DNA of 64,000 bases from the NCBI GenBank assembly GCA_018296165.2, contig JACKQL020000079.1, positions 62,001 through 126,000 on the forward strand, written 5' to 3'. Within the stretch, counting starts at the first letter, position 1; each line of letters starts with the position of its first letter. This document shows, one piece after another, positions 1 to 11,423 of this stretch. Under the pieces are notes generated by a model, which was given only the letters and a program-made list of their open reading frames with translations, was not told the origin of the DNA and did no database searches. The position numbers and the translations under genes are program-made. The DNA is from Termitomyces sp. T153 (taxonomy: Eukaryota > Basidiomycota > Agaricomycetes > Agaricales > Lyophyllaceae).

Positions 1-955
1 GCATGGGACTTAGCCCGAGGATTGGACCGAAGCACAAGACTCTAGCGACCACGAGACTTATCGATCACGGGGAACATCACACGAAGCCTGGAACTTGGGC
101 CTGGACCATCAAGGCCTAGACCCCCTTGGCGACGATTATTAGCGACCTTAGCGATCCTGGCAACAAGACGGTGTTCCTTTACTATATATGGACATATTAC
201 CAGAAGCGTATTTTTGTTACTATCATTCCCCTTGTCGAGCTTACTGACATCCCCGAACGGTGTTCATACTTCAGGTATTGACATCGGACTCGTTCTCTTT
301 TTGGTTCTTATTAGCAATTAGTCGTCGCCAAGGCTTCACCTATGACTTTTTACTTAGTTACGGGCTGACGCCTGGCACGCAACCTAAACAGAGTGGCAGA
401 CGCCGCCGCTAGGGGCGCTTAATTACTTACCTTCCCTTACTATACTTCGAAAACATATAAATACTGCCTGTACATAGACATCACCCCATCGAATTTTACC
501 ATCGAATCACCATCGTATCACTCCCCTATCTATAAGCTACCAGCTTAAAGGTTTCATTTACCTCATCTCTTTCCCTCATCTCGTCTTTGACCTTGGCTTA
601 GCAACAAGCCTCTTCAACTTCGACCTTGACTTAGTGTGGTACCGACTACGGGTGCCAATAAACGTTATTTCAACTTAGTGACGCTAGCAATTGCGGCTAG
701 CGACAAGTTTACGTTCGTCCTTCGATCTCAATTTTACTCTTACCGCTGTCTCTCTCCTTTATTCCCCCTGCCACCGTTTCAGTTTCGCTGCGACTATCGT
801 AAGCAGTGGCGATTCTCTTTGACTTCACTTCCCCGCCACCACTTTCGCTCTAGTTCTCTGGGACGGTTACTGACTCGCCCTCAACTATTAACTTCCTACT
901 GCCAGCTACCCTATCTAGTGACAAGTGTTAGGTTTCCTGCACGGCACTAGGCGGC
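1..955. repeat. LTR-like, CpG-containing sequence of unknown family
   Basis: No convincing gene is visible here. A TATA-like ATATAAATA near 455 is followed by pyrimidine-rich DNA with many short CATCG/ATCAC runs, and an AATAAA lies near 657, so the stretch looks like the promoter and 5' part of a retroelement LTR. It keeps CpG dinucleotides, and CpG almost disappears right after about 955, so this is a different and younger piece of DNA than what follows. I could not find both ends or a target-site duplication, so the assignment stays weak. Confidence 0.3.
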
Positions 956-1467
956 ATAGGAGCACATCAACACTCAGATGCTCTGCATGCCATACAAGGA
1001 ATCTACCCCATTTTTCCAGCAGACTGAGCAATCAGGGACTTCTTTTACCCCATGCATTGAGACACCACATGCTAGAGGGGGGGTGATGTCAGGGGGATTC
1101 CATTTCTGACCTCTGCAACCTAACTCAGCACTTCCACAGCTTGTTTGACATCTCCAGGGCTCATTTCAGAACCCCAGAGATCTCTGGAGAACTGCAGAGT
1201 TCTCCATATTACCTCACCAATCATTGTCCTAGGGTTAGGATTAGCTCCAGCCTGCTGTACAGTAGTTTCCACACCTCCAGTGCCTGCTGATGCACCATGC
1301 TGAGCAGTGAGGATCTTTAGACTTGTTCTCTTCAGATTCCCCTCTGCTAGGTGATTAGTTACTGATTGTATTGTTGTCTACTCTGCTAATATACTTTGGA
1401 TTCCCCTCTGCTAGCTGTGTGACTCCAATCCACCACTCCAGAGGTCACCCTTACACACATCACTTTT
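956..1467. repeat. CpG-poor retroelement remnants with a purine tract
   Basis: This is CpG-depleted DNA. A purine tract (AGAGGGGGGG) at about 1073-1082 followed by TGATGTCAGG looks like the 3' end of another LTR element. The part from about 1300 to 1460 is also found, diverged, at about 14660-14815 (shared blocks such as GATCTTTAGACTT/GATCCTTAGACTT and CCAGAGGT(C/T)), so it belongs to a repeat family. The family could not be named. Confidence 0.35.
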
Positions 1468-2931
1468 AGGCCCATCTGCCTGACCCCCTGACCCAACTCC
1501 AGCAGGAGATCCCCAAGCATCCTTGAGAGCCCATTGTGGATTGACGCAAGTGCTGCCAACACTCTGTCAAGTAGAATGCAGTGCTCCCAGGCCCAATCTA
1601 CCATAATATGTCAGCACAAGAGGACTAGGGAGAAAACAGAGCTAACTTACAAAGAATCCCCTTCTGCCCAGAGGCTGCCTTATTGGTGAGCCACTCCTCC
1701 TGCCTCCTTGCCACCTCCACTAACACCCTGGGGACCCCTACACAAGATAGCAACTCTGCCCACCATGCCACCACCTCTGCCTGCACTTCCAATGACACTA
1801 TCCATGCTTGCAGCTCCTGAAGCTGCAACAATTGTTCTGTGGCTATCCCCACAGCTATGTCCCTATGCCTCCATACTGCATCCCTCTCCCTCTGAGCCTC
1901 ATCCCTATCCTCCCTGACTCTCTAAGCCTCCTCCTTGTAGGTAGCCAACAACTGTTCCAATGCCTCCACCTAATATTGCAAGAAGGCCTTGGCAACCAGC
2001 CATAACTCTCCTGCAGACTCTTTGACTAGGGCCCCAGAGGTTGGGGAATACACTGCAGGGCCTGGGGGGCCTGCCATCACCTGCTCCTCCTGTGCTCACT
2101 TGCTCAGCCCCACCTCCAGCAAGGGGGACACCCTCTATTTGCCCTTGTCATGCACTGCAGGGATCCCTTCCCTCTGTCTGCCCCACAGGAGCCCAACCTT
2201 CATTGGTGGGCACTCTGTGCTGCCCCCACCCTCTGCTCCCTTGCCCTTTCCTAACACCTTACTCCACTGCCCCCCCTTCATCTGCACTGTGACCCATGCC
2301 CAATCCCAGCCCTGCTCCACAGCAATGCAGGCAGCACACCAACTTACATAACAGAGCACCTCTCATGCTGTGAATGACCTGGAAGACACACCAACATGTC
2401 CCACTGTAACTTTGGCATGAGCTCCTCAAAGTCACATTGTTCTCTCCACTGAACACAAGACAAACACTATGGGCATAGATTAACTGGGAAAAAGGTAGGA
2501 ACATGATAGCTGCTCACCAGGGCTGCTGCTTGGCACCACTCAAGGGTCAGAGGACTCCTCACCTGCTCTACCACCACTGCAAACTGCTTTGGCATCACCT
2601 CCATCTGTGTAACCCTGGAAGTGGAGGGAATGGGCTGGACCACTCCAAGACCCAGGACAGCCCTGGAATGCAAGGCAGGGGCCACCCCCACTGCTGACTG
2701 CACTAGGACCCTGCCCAACAAAAGCTCTGAGGGCCCTGCCACAGCCTCAGACAACTCTGTTGAGATTCTGTCAGCACCCTGGAGCACAAAGACAAGACTG
2801 CACTTATAACTATAGTACATTGCCTGTACCCACCTACAATCCTAAAATCCTTAGAATCCTTAGAGGAAGAGAAGGGGGGGTTGAGAGGAAGAAGAGGAAG
2901 ATGCTACTGGGGAGTACACAGAGAAAGACAT
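1386..2931 (-). pseudogene. Relic of the retroelement antisense gene
   Basis: This is a decayed copy of the antisense gene also found at 47053-48749 (minus) and 20308-21438 (plus). The first codon context matches: an ATG at 2931 starts MSFSVYSP, against MSSSAYSP in the 47-48 kb copy. A TTAAAAG box lies about 40 nt upstream of it at 2967-2975. Recognisable parts are the SWCAACIAVEQGWDW segment, the EEWLTNKAASG segment and the last exon (WAWEHCILL). Stops and frame changes break it throughout. The function of the intact protein is unknown. Confidence 0.6.
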
Positions 2932-4188
2932 TGCAAAGAATTTGGGAACCCTGGAGTACATCTGACCCTTTTAATGACTTTGGAAGAACTCCCTGACAAA
3001 CAGCAGCCATACTTCAACTTTGTTCCCTACACCACTGCCACTTGCTGCAGTCTGATCAATATTACTCAACTTTGATTTCCATGCCCTGCCAATTCCTGAA
3101 CTGTGCCCCATGTCTCAAGGGTCTCAATGCTGAGGGGGGGTAATGTCATGACCCACTTTCTGGACCCCCAACATTGTTTCTAGCCCATTTGCTTCCCAAT
3201 GCCTTGTTAAAACTCCCAACCATCAAGTACCCTCCACAGCCACCCCAGATAACTCTGACACTTCTCTGGCAAACTCCAACAGCCACCTGGCTAACTCTGA
3301 TGCCTTCTCCACAGCCATCAATGCTTTCCTTGACTCTCCTGAGCCCCTGGAACCCTCCTCTACCATTTCTGACCTCATTGTACATCTCCAGCTCACCACT
3401 CTGACTCATCCAACCTACTCCAAAGCAGCACAATGACCCCAGAGCAACCCATGCCCCCAACTGATCCCATCAGAATATTGCCACAGCCCACCCCTCAATT
3501 GCAACTGATACCCATTGACTCTGCACAGCTCTGTCAAGCCCTGCCACCACACCTGCTGCCCCCTAGAGCTCTCCAGTAGTCAGTATATAATCTGTAGAGT
3601 AGCACCTTGTACTCTAGTCTTGATATTACATTAACTGGTTACTTGTGTCTCATGTTTCCTTCTGTCTCTATTTCTATTTTTAGTCTTGAATCTATCTTGT
3701 TTCTCAATCTCATCTTGTCTTGCCTCCATCTCATCTCAATTGTCTCTATTTCCTTTGTTTCTCTAAGTTCTTTTCACCTCCAACATCAGTACAAACTCCA
3801 TGCATGCACTATGACCCCCAAACATTCCTACAACCACTTTGGACCTCACCCTTCACTTGGCCCCAGAACCCATCAGGTCTTGATTGATTCCCTGTCAAAC
3901 TCCAGCTCCACTCCCATCATCTGCAAAGCCTCCACTTGCCCTGCAGTCTATTTGCATGCCTACAGACTTGTTCCTGATGCCTGCCCAAGCTTAATGTTTA
4001 ACATACTTGGTCTTAGACTTCACTAGACCACTCTGGACTTACTTGGACTGCTTCCCTTAGATCCCCTTTGCAAGTCCCTCTGGTCCATGACAACCCCAGA
4101 ATGCTAGGTTATAAGCACAGAACATTGCATCTGCCTAGTAAGGACTTGCCCAGTGTAGCTGAGCCCCCATAGTCAGTGGAACCTGACA
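1468..4188 (+). mobile_element. 5'-truncated, CpG-depleted Ty3/gypsy relic (3' region plus LTR)
   Basis: This segment aligns by eye, colinearly, with the 3' part of the full element at 36624-49947 (from about 47234 to its right end). It contains the antisense-gene region, a purine tract (GCTGAGGGGGGGGTAA) directly before an LTR that starts TGTCATGACCC at 3144, and that LTR ending CCTGACA at 4188. Nearly every CpG of the younger relative reads TG or CA here. The 5' part (gag, pol) is missing. The right end abuts a copia relic, whose reading frame is cut at this junction. Confidence 0.8.
3144..4188 (+). repeat. 3' LTR, gypsy family B, CpG-depleted
   Basis: The LTR begins TGTCATGACCC and ends GGAACCTGACA (1045 bp), with TGTCA/TGACA inverted ends. 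A TATATAA box at about 3583 is followed by AGTCTTGATATTA at 3616-3628, the motif that is invariant in all related LTRs of the window. It ends against copia DNA at 4189. Confidence 0.85.
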
Positions 4189-4194
4189 AAATCA

Positions 4195-6230
4195 TTGTTC
4201 ATATGGCATTTTTCCCTGCAAGTGATTTGGTTGGAGTCTTGGCATGAAGGTGAGCTGCTGTCTAATAGAATTCATCCCAGAGGAATTGTGGACAGTTTGA
4301 GTCAATTCTCATGGTTCTTGCCTTTCCCATCAGGGTCCTATGCATGCATTCAACCCATCCAATATGAGCTGAAGTATCTGGTGTACTATGTTTGTCCAAC
4401 ACTCCTCTAGTTTTTAGCCAGGCTTCCATCTCTTTGCTGTGCAGTTCTCCATTGAATCTGGGGTGCGGTGGCTCAGCTGGCACCATTGCGTCCCAAAGCA
4501 GGTCACATGATCTGCAAGTGCAAGGTCGGGGTTTTGACTCTGGCTGAGTGCGCCTGTGTGGAAAACACCTTAGACACCACGTGGGTTATTTCAACGCCAC
4601 CAGGAAGCCACCGCCCACATGTGTTTGATCAGGCAGGCTTTGTAGTGCAGGCCAACCAGGACCAACCAATCAGCACGTGGTTCAAAGAGGCATTGTGACC
4701 ACCATGCTTGTGACAGATTAGAAAAAGAGAAAGTTTCCCCAGTGTGACGGATTTGGGAGAGGGTCTAGGCCTTTGCTGACCAAGTGGGTCGTGGCATGGG
4801 TAGGCATGAGGATAGGAGTCAATAGTTCAATTGGGCTGCTGATGCACTGTGTGGTCCATCAGATGGTCTGGTGAGGTGAAAGCTGCTGCTGCCAGTTTGA
4901 TTGGGTGCCTAGCCAAAAAAAGGTGTGGCATGTCTGTCACATGGTGGCACACTGGGCTATTCCATTGTGGGTTCCAAATCTTGGGATCATTCTTCCAAAA
5001 GTAGTGTCTGGGCATGGGGAGGGTGGAGTCATGACCACCCTGGTTGTGGGTTGAATAGAGGAAGGCTTGAGCTGGCCAATTGGGTTCCCACCCTACACCA
5101 ACAACCCTGACTAAGCATTGCTGAGTACAGCTGGGTTTAGAAATTGGGATGGCACGTTAGCGGCAGATGGTAGTGGGATTTAGCGGTGGGAAGTAGTATG
5201 AACTCTGACGAAGTCAAATTGTAGTAAAAGTGGCTATGAGGCATAACTGGCATCAGCTGAAAAGGGATCAGGCCGGAGAACTAGCTGGAGTGTCCATAAT
5301 TACCATCCCCATTATGTACTGCAGGTCTTAGGACATGAAGGTCATGTGTAAAATAAGACTTTAAGGAAATAAAATTGTATCATCATCATCATCTCCATTG
5401 AATCCAGTTCAATATTTCCCAACCTTCAAACCAGTCTCATTTACTTGAGCAAGTTCCCAAGCCTTCAATGTGGGGAAAGCTTCATCTTTTGTTTTAAGAG
5501 GTATGGACCATGGCATGTTTGTATAATTGTCCACTATGTCTAGTACATAGTGATTTCCAGTCCTCAAGTGCACACTAATCAGCCCCATCAGATCTGCCCA
5601 TATTATTTCAAGCCTCTGTGTTGCCCTTCACCCTTCTTGCCTCAGCTTTTAGACCAATGTCTTTGTCTGCTTTCCAAGAATACAACTGTCATATTTTGGC
5701 AGTGGGTGGTATAGAGGGGTGAGTGCAGCTTTGATCTTATGATTACAGGCTAATTGCAGGATGGCTTGGTAATTAGCATGCCCAAGGCAACAATGCTAGG
5801 TCTCTAGATCTGTTCCTGGGTGAACTGTGTAGGCATGTTTGGTGGTGGCTTCTGAGAGGTCAATGGAGTACAACCCCTTTTTCAGTATCAACAGCCCTCT
5901 TGCAATGAGTGATTGGGTGGCTTGGTCAAGGACTTGTACTACTTTGTTGTCAAAATGGGAGTATGTGTGGTAATCTACTGAGAGGCAACTCATGGATATG
6001 AGGCATACTATAGAGTGTGGAATGTACAGTGCCTTTTCCAAGGGAAGCAGGTTTCCTTCAGTGGTGCATAGCCTGATGTTTCTGACTCCATATGCTGAGA
6101 TAGCAGATCCCTCAACTCCTTTTATGGTCTTGGGTGTAATAGGTGGTAAGGTAAAGAAGTCAGATTTGCAAGGGGAAATATGTACTGTTGCTCCAGAGTC
6201 TATAATGGGTGGTCATCAAGTGCTACTAGG
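4195..6230 (-). pseudogene. copia protease and integrase fragment, split by a SINE
   Basis: Downstream of gag the minus strand encodes an aspartic-protease start (IIDSGATVHISP, about 6235-6195). A GAG-pre-integrase zinc-binding region follows (CLGHANY ... CILGKQ, about 5800-5660), then the integrase core (WADLMGLISVHLRTGNHY, about 5605-5550). The SINE at 4459-5391 interrupts it. The core resumes with STPDTSAHIGWVECMHRTLMG near 4385-4320, which holds the position of the catalytic glutamate (VE). Several stops and the SINE make it non-functional. The left end is cut by the gypsy LTR at 4188. Confidence 0.8.
4459..5391 (+). mobile_element. tRNA-derived SINE with 13-bp target-site duplication
   Basis: The 5' end carries RNA polymerase III promoter boxes. 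Box A is TGGCTCAGCTGG at 4469-4480, a full match to the consensus. Box B is GGTTTTGACTC at 4530-4540, which fits GGTTCGANTCC after CpG loss. The 3' end is a short (ATC)n run after AAATAAAATTGT. The insert is bounded by TCTCCATTGAATC at 4446-4458 and again at 5392-5404, and removing it restores the copia integrase sequence. At 933 bp it is long for a SINE; it has no coding capacity I can see. CpG is retained, so it is younger than its host element. Confidence 0.7.
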
Positions 6231-7504
6231 GCATTTTTGGCATCCTGATTGAGTTGGAGAGTTGCAGTTGAGTTATTGTCCTCTGAGTACTGATCCCAAT
6301 CAATTGATGTTTTGAGTTCAGCTGGCATTACCTCCTCCTCCTTGACAGATGCCATCCAACCTTCCCACTTGATCTTGTTGGTGGCAATCCCAGCAAAGCC
6401 AGCAGTTGACAGTCCACTACCTAGCATCTGGAGTTTCTCAAGGTCCCCCTCTTCCATGAGGTAGACTTTACCCTTTGGGCCTATAAGCTGGGTGTATACT
6501 TTTGCATTTCCACCTGTAGAGCCTGTTCCTTTTGCTGCTGCTGCAGCATGCACAGTGTTCCAGGCAGCATCAATACCTTGCTTCTCCATTGTGCCTCCAG
6601 GGTGGGCACAGAAGGGAGCCTCATGTCCTGTGCACAATTGCCCCCAAGTGAGGCAAGTGATGCAGCACCTAGCTCTGACAGGATGGTTATGGCCAGAGAG
6701 GAATGGTTTTGCCAATCTGAATTGTCTGCATGTTGTGGCAGCAAGTGCAGTGTTGGTGGGTAAGCTAGCATTGGGGAACTTCAGAGTCATAAGATTTTGG
6801 ACAGTTTCAAGCAACTTCCGGATGTTGTCTGATGTGTAAGGGGACTTTGTTGTTGCATCAGCGAGGCCATGTGATACTTGAGCTTGGATCAGCTTGTACT
6901 GTGGGCTGTTCAAGCTATTCAGCAATATGACACACTTGAATATATCCTTGTCAAGGGTACGTATCAAAAAGATGTGTTCAATGATGTTGCTGATGCACTT
7001 CCCAGTCATTGTGAGAGATTCATTCGGCGAGCACTGTATCTTCAGTACTTCTTGTATTAGAGCAACCATTCTGACAGGTCCTTGACCCTCAGCTCATGTC
7101 TTCACTTGTTCATACTGGCTTGCAGTGGTTTTGGTCTTGTTGAGGCCTTTGTATTCAGACTCATCCAGGGCTGTGATGATGATGGCTCGCACTAGATCAT
7201 TGTTCATCATCCAGTTCTGGTAAGCCATGGGCTCATCGCTTTCGCCAGGGGTGTTTGTGAGAGGGCTGATAACATAGGACTTCAATCTGAGCAGGGCAAG
7301 GTGAATTTCTAGGGCCTTCGACCATTTTGTCAAGTTGGTGGTAGGTGATGCGTGACTGAACTTTTCATGTTTCCATTCAGCACCACGGATGGATACGGCT
7401 CGAACAGAGGGATTAATGGCGTCAGTGGGATTCATTCTGAAGTGGGTGCTGGAGATGCGAAGATAAGGCTGTTGGTCCTCGAAGATTCGCGAGATGGATA
7501 ACAA
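6200..7504 (-). pseudogene. copia gag-like coding region, frame-broken
   Basis: Two minus-strand frames together read as one copia Gag. 7504-7094 gives the N-terminal domain (GAEWKHEKFSHAS, TKWSKALEIHLALLRLKSYV), and 7069-6200 the rest. In the second part a motif near residue 145 (C-x2-C ... GH ... C) resembles a decayed zinc knuckle. A stop or frame break lies between them near 7070-7095. An alternative internal ATG lies at about 7436. Gag would form the particle shell; this copy cannot make it intact. Confidence 0.7.
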
Positions 7505-7713
7505 GGAGCGTTCTGAAGCGGGACAATAGGGTCAGGCACGGATCAATATCCCCGCCAGGCAGCAGCAGACAATGTCGGAGGGCGACTCCGATCAGGGTCG
7601 ACGTTGGCAACGTCGTGTGCAAGAGAAAAGTTTCGGGTTCCAACGAGTGCGATACTTCGTCAAGTAGCGTACTCAGCAGCAGCCCATAACCTGTTGGAAT
7701 CCCAACCAGGCAA

Positions 7714-8036
7714 TGTACAAGTAGTCCAGGTGAGCACCTAGACAATACGCGTGTGCGTCAGCATAATGACCTCAGTCACATATAATAGACTGTATTGGAT
7801 GTACCTAGACAATATGCGTGTGCGTAAGTATAATGACTAGGTACTTGATTAGTTACTGTGGTGTAAGATAATAATGATATGGCGTACCCTCAGTCGCATA
7901 TAATATACTGAGGGTATCCTAAGTGTCCGTCACATATATATATAGAGTAGGAGGAACAAAGTAGTGGCCATCACAATGGCCCTTGCAGTGGGTCGTGGCA
8001 CTTCATTCGCGCATATCACAATGTGATATCCCAACA
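7714..8036 (-). repeat. copia 5' LTR
   Basis: On the minus strand the LTR begins TGTTGGGATATC (8036) and ends TTGTACA (7714), 323 bp, with gag starting about 200 bp inside. The primer-binding region follows with TTGGGATTCCAACAGGTTATGG at about 7706-7685. Inside are a roughly 60-bp imperfect tandem duplication (ACCTAGACAATAYGCGTGTGCGT at 7738 and 7801) and a hairpin TACCCTCAGT/ACTGAGGGTA near 7885-7916. A TATATATATA stretch lies near 7936. Confidence 0.7.
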
Positions 8037-8620
8037 GCAACAAGGGTGCTAACTCAACAATGTCCAAACACAGTTGCTAGGAGGTGCTAGAGCTGGTGGG
8101 GGGTCGAGAATCACTAGGCCTCGAATGATCAAGGTTCAATGGTAACGTCCTCTTTCCAATAACGTCTTTTTTCCGAATCAGAGAGATCTCCGATTGAATA
8201 CGAAGCCTGCATCGTCTACGTCTACCTGCTTAAAACTACTCGTTCATGCCAAAGATGACAGACAACGCGAGAACATGACGGTAGGAAACTGGGAGTTTTT
8301 ACATGGAACCAGGTTTGGTGCTCTGCTTCTGCTGCGGACTCGGAAACCATAGTTGTGTTTTTTGTTTGACTTCTGCTCCCTCAAACATAACTCAGCCGTC
8401 ACATGTTTGACTCGGTTTTCTGTGTATCTGAGTCGACGACTACAAGACCGTGTCAGTTATCGTGGTACTTCATATGAATGATAGCTATGTAAGGTCAACT
8501 TTCTGCGAATATCTTCTCACGCAACCATCAAACTCCGAATAAACGTTAGATTTCTGGCGAAACACAAAGTTTAGTTTATGACTTCCGATTGGACAGGTGT
8601 GAGATTCACCTTCTTTAAAG
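8037..8620. other. Intergenic, nothing recognised
   Basis: Unique, CpG-normal DNA flanking the copia LTR. I see no gene, RNA or repeat that can be supported. Confidence 0.6.
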
Positions 8621-9328
8621 CTAGCCTAGTGCCACTAGCAATGCTTTAACAATTACCTCTGCCGACTCAAATTCTGGAGCCTCGTAGGTAATAAATGCAC
8701 TCGATTGTCCTTTACCTGCTACAATCGTCCTATAGATTGCCGGATCAGTGCTCGTTAACATCGACTTTGTCTGGTATGCGGATGCCGTTCTCTGGGTTGA
8801 TTTTCCCTTATTTTTCGGTACGACTGCCTGAGATTTTCCGTCACCGTGCCAAGGATTATATCTCCCAGAGCCGCACCCTTTCTCGACTCCATTCAAGGGT
8901 ATCTTTTCGAGATATTCTTTTAGAGCTGCTATTTCCGTTTTCGTGAGACTTTCCTAACCGGGGTGTGTGAAGTTAGAGCTACGGAGGTTATGAGAGGATT
9001 CCAGCCACTCACACTTTTCCAAGCAGTTCCTTTGCCCCTTTTCACGATTTGATTGCGCTCAGAGGTGTTCTTGTCCGGGGAGCTGAGAGTCGGAGGTGTC
9101 TCATATTTAACCGGGTTACGAGTAATAACGTTGCCAAGCGAGCCATGAGTCTTGTCAACGTCAACAATATCCTTGTTGCTGATGTGCGGAGAAACAACTT
9201 CATCGTGAACGATTGGGTAACTATTGTCATGAACGACAAACTTTAGTCACAGGAATGAGCCTTCATGAAACGGCGTACGCAAGTGTAACTGCTGTCAGAG
9301 ACAGTGCAAGAAGTATCAAGAAACGCAT
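8621..9328 (-). CDS. Candidate small secreted protein, three exons, function unknown
   Basis: Proposed exons are 9328-9272, 9240-9013 and 8953-8621, giving 205 residues in one continuous frame. The second intron (9012-8954, 59 nt) has a perfect GTGAGT donor, a CTAAC branch-like site and a TTAG acceptor, typical of this genome. The first exon encodes a short hydrophobic leader (MRFLILLALSLTAVTLAYA) that looks like a cleavable signal peptide, so the product may be secreted. The rest is hydrophilic, rich in Ser, Thr, Lys and Asn, with no domain I recognise. The first intron would be only 31 nt, unusually short; it may instead be a frameshift, in which case the gene is broken or starts differently. 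No homology is claimed. Confidence 0.45.
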
Positions 9329-11423
9329 GATAGTTAACTGCTGAAGAAAAATGGCCGTTTGGTGCTTAACGAATGTGGCGTAGAAGCGTCTCTCGACCAA
9401 CTATTATGCTAGATAGCAATTTAGCATGCGCTACTGCTATCGCAAGAACAGTATTACTTACATTGGTTGCAAAAGTGAAGGTGGTGCGCTAGACCAGCTA
9501 GGATGGTTTGTCCGTATGAAGCTTGCACCTCTTTATAGCTCATCAGTAGGGGTGTAGGTATCTGGAAAATTCATATTTCATCAAAAGAAGGATGATCAAC
9601 ACCAACATTTGTTTCAGCTGCTTCTACATTCTTGTGGGTCCTTTTGAAATATACATCTCCGAATTCATTCACTACTAGTAGGTGATGATCGGCGGAGGTC
9701 AGGTTAGTTGGTCGAATTCATAGACGATTTCAGCATTAAAACCGTGTGATACGTATTCCTGTGCAGAGGCAGTGACCTAGGAAACGATGAAAACTCAAGC
9801 TACGGTAAGCCCTATACATACTTATCATATTGTCGGTTCCAATAAATGACGATTACATCACTTAATCACTGTCAAGTCCCGTCTGAAGCTTGGAAGTATG
9901 CACCGTTGTCCCTAAATCGAGGTCTACTTATTGCAACCAGCAATTCATCTGTAAAATTGTCCAATGCCTGAATTTTGAAGCCTGTTTATGTATCTATTTT
10001 TCCATCGGTTCAACCTGACGTCGCAACCGTTAATCCTTGATCTTCTCGGCTGATCAGTTGGAAGGGATGAATTCTGGAATGCTGACGCAACAAGCGCGTC
10101 GCTTACCTTGTGATTACCCGCATGGTACATTTATCTACTTTTTGGGCCTGAAAATTTCTTCCAAATCCAATCAGAGCCCAAATCCAGAATCTACATATCT
10201 CCATCCATCCATTCACCACATGATTAGGATTACCCCTCAATATCATTGAACACAATTGACCGACTACTCCGAGATATGTACATAGTCGGCAGCCTTGAAT
10301 ACTATACTTGAAAGCGTAACGTCCTCAGCATACATATTTTATGCTTGTCGAACAGCACCAATCTTAGGCCAAGACCTTGTCCGAGCGAAAATATGGTCTT
10401 CCGTCAGTTTTCTTGAAATTCATACTCTTGAAATGGATGCATTTTTTCTCTGAAGATGCCAACTTTTGCGTTAAGTTAAAGCTCTATACGGTGGCCCTAT
10501 GACTTAGTTGACCGATAATCAACTTGGACTAGTATCATTCAAAAAGATTTGACGTTGCTCAGCAACTTAGGATGGGCTTTGCAAAGGAGCAACGCATGAG
10601 TTTCGTCTTCCGAAAACGACACTCTCAGGGTGTTGTGTTTCGCCTCTACCCGCTAGCTCAAGTGGCAGCCTTTCAATTGTACGAGGCATGTTTGCACTTA
10701 CAATAACCTTAGCCTTAGCCACAAATCTTACTATCATTCTGTTTACATGAAATGCTTGAGGGATTGTTGGATGTTTGGACAGAATTACTGCTGGATTACG
10801 CTAAATCAAACCTCTACACTGTGCCTAGCTGGACGTTTACACTCTACATGATGTTACAGTAAAAAATTACCTGAAGGGATTTGTCATGTCAGAGATTTGG
10901 ACAGACGTCGGTTTGATTGTACTGCTGCAAATATGCTTGTGGCTGACCCCTTTGAAGGACATAAGTAGTGGTGTGTGGTATGTATACCGGGAAAACTTTC
11001 AAAACGAATGAAATTGTATTACATAATATACACACTGGCGCGGTTCAACACGGAATTTGTATCAAACGAATCAGCGGCGTTGGACTTTGACTAGCTATTA
11101 CCGTGCTAGTATGGATTCTTAACAATCACTAGCGCATTAAGCGCCAGTTTCATCCAGGACAATGCGCCATGCACCATGATTTGCCAGGATTCTCCGTGTC
11201 CAAGTGCGCAAAAACTTGTCGGAAAAGACGTACGCGGCGGTGATAGCCATGACAAACGCGGCAATCAGTTCATAAAGATGCAAGTTGAAGGGATGTTGTA
11301 TGTACTTAACGCCGCGTGAGGGTAACCACGTCTCAATTTATTGATCGAACATTATACTCACTTCCATGTAAGTACATTTATCCCGGCGATTCGTGGTTAA
11401 CAAGCAACTTGTTCAGATAGAGC
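9329..11423. other. Intergenic, nothing recognised
   Basis: About 2 kb of unique, CpG-normal sequence without a long open frame or convincing exon pair on either strand. It includes the upstream region of the phosphotransferase gene starting at 11424; I see no clear TATA box there. Confidence 0.5.

Larger units (their letters stand above)
4189..8036 (-). mobile_element. Ty1/copia retrotransposon relic (5' LTR, gag, protease, integrase)
   Basis: Read on the minus strand this is a copia element in the order 5' LTR (8036-7714), gag, protease, integrase. It is cut off at 4189 by a gypsy LTR. Reverse transcriptase and the 3' LTR are absent from the window. The gag-protease-integrase order, with integrase before RT, is diagnostic of copia. 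A SINE is inserted at 4459-5391. The element carries stops and at least one frame break near 7070-7095. CpG is depleted below about 6850 and retained above about 7130. Confidence 0.85.

Noticed and set aside
3144..4188. Solo LTR inserted into the copia element
   Set aside because: The purine tract and homologous internal DNA directly to its left show that it is the 3' LTR of a truncated element, and no duplication of AAATC is found next to its start.
4459..4545. A functional tRNA gene
   Set aside because: Promoter boxes fit, but no cloverleaf or acceptor stem closes, and the sequence is the head of a 933-bp insert with a target duplication, so a SINE is the better explanation.
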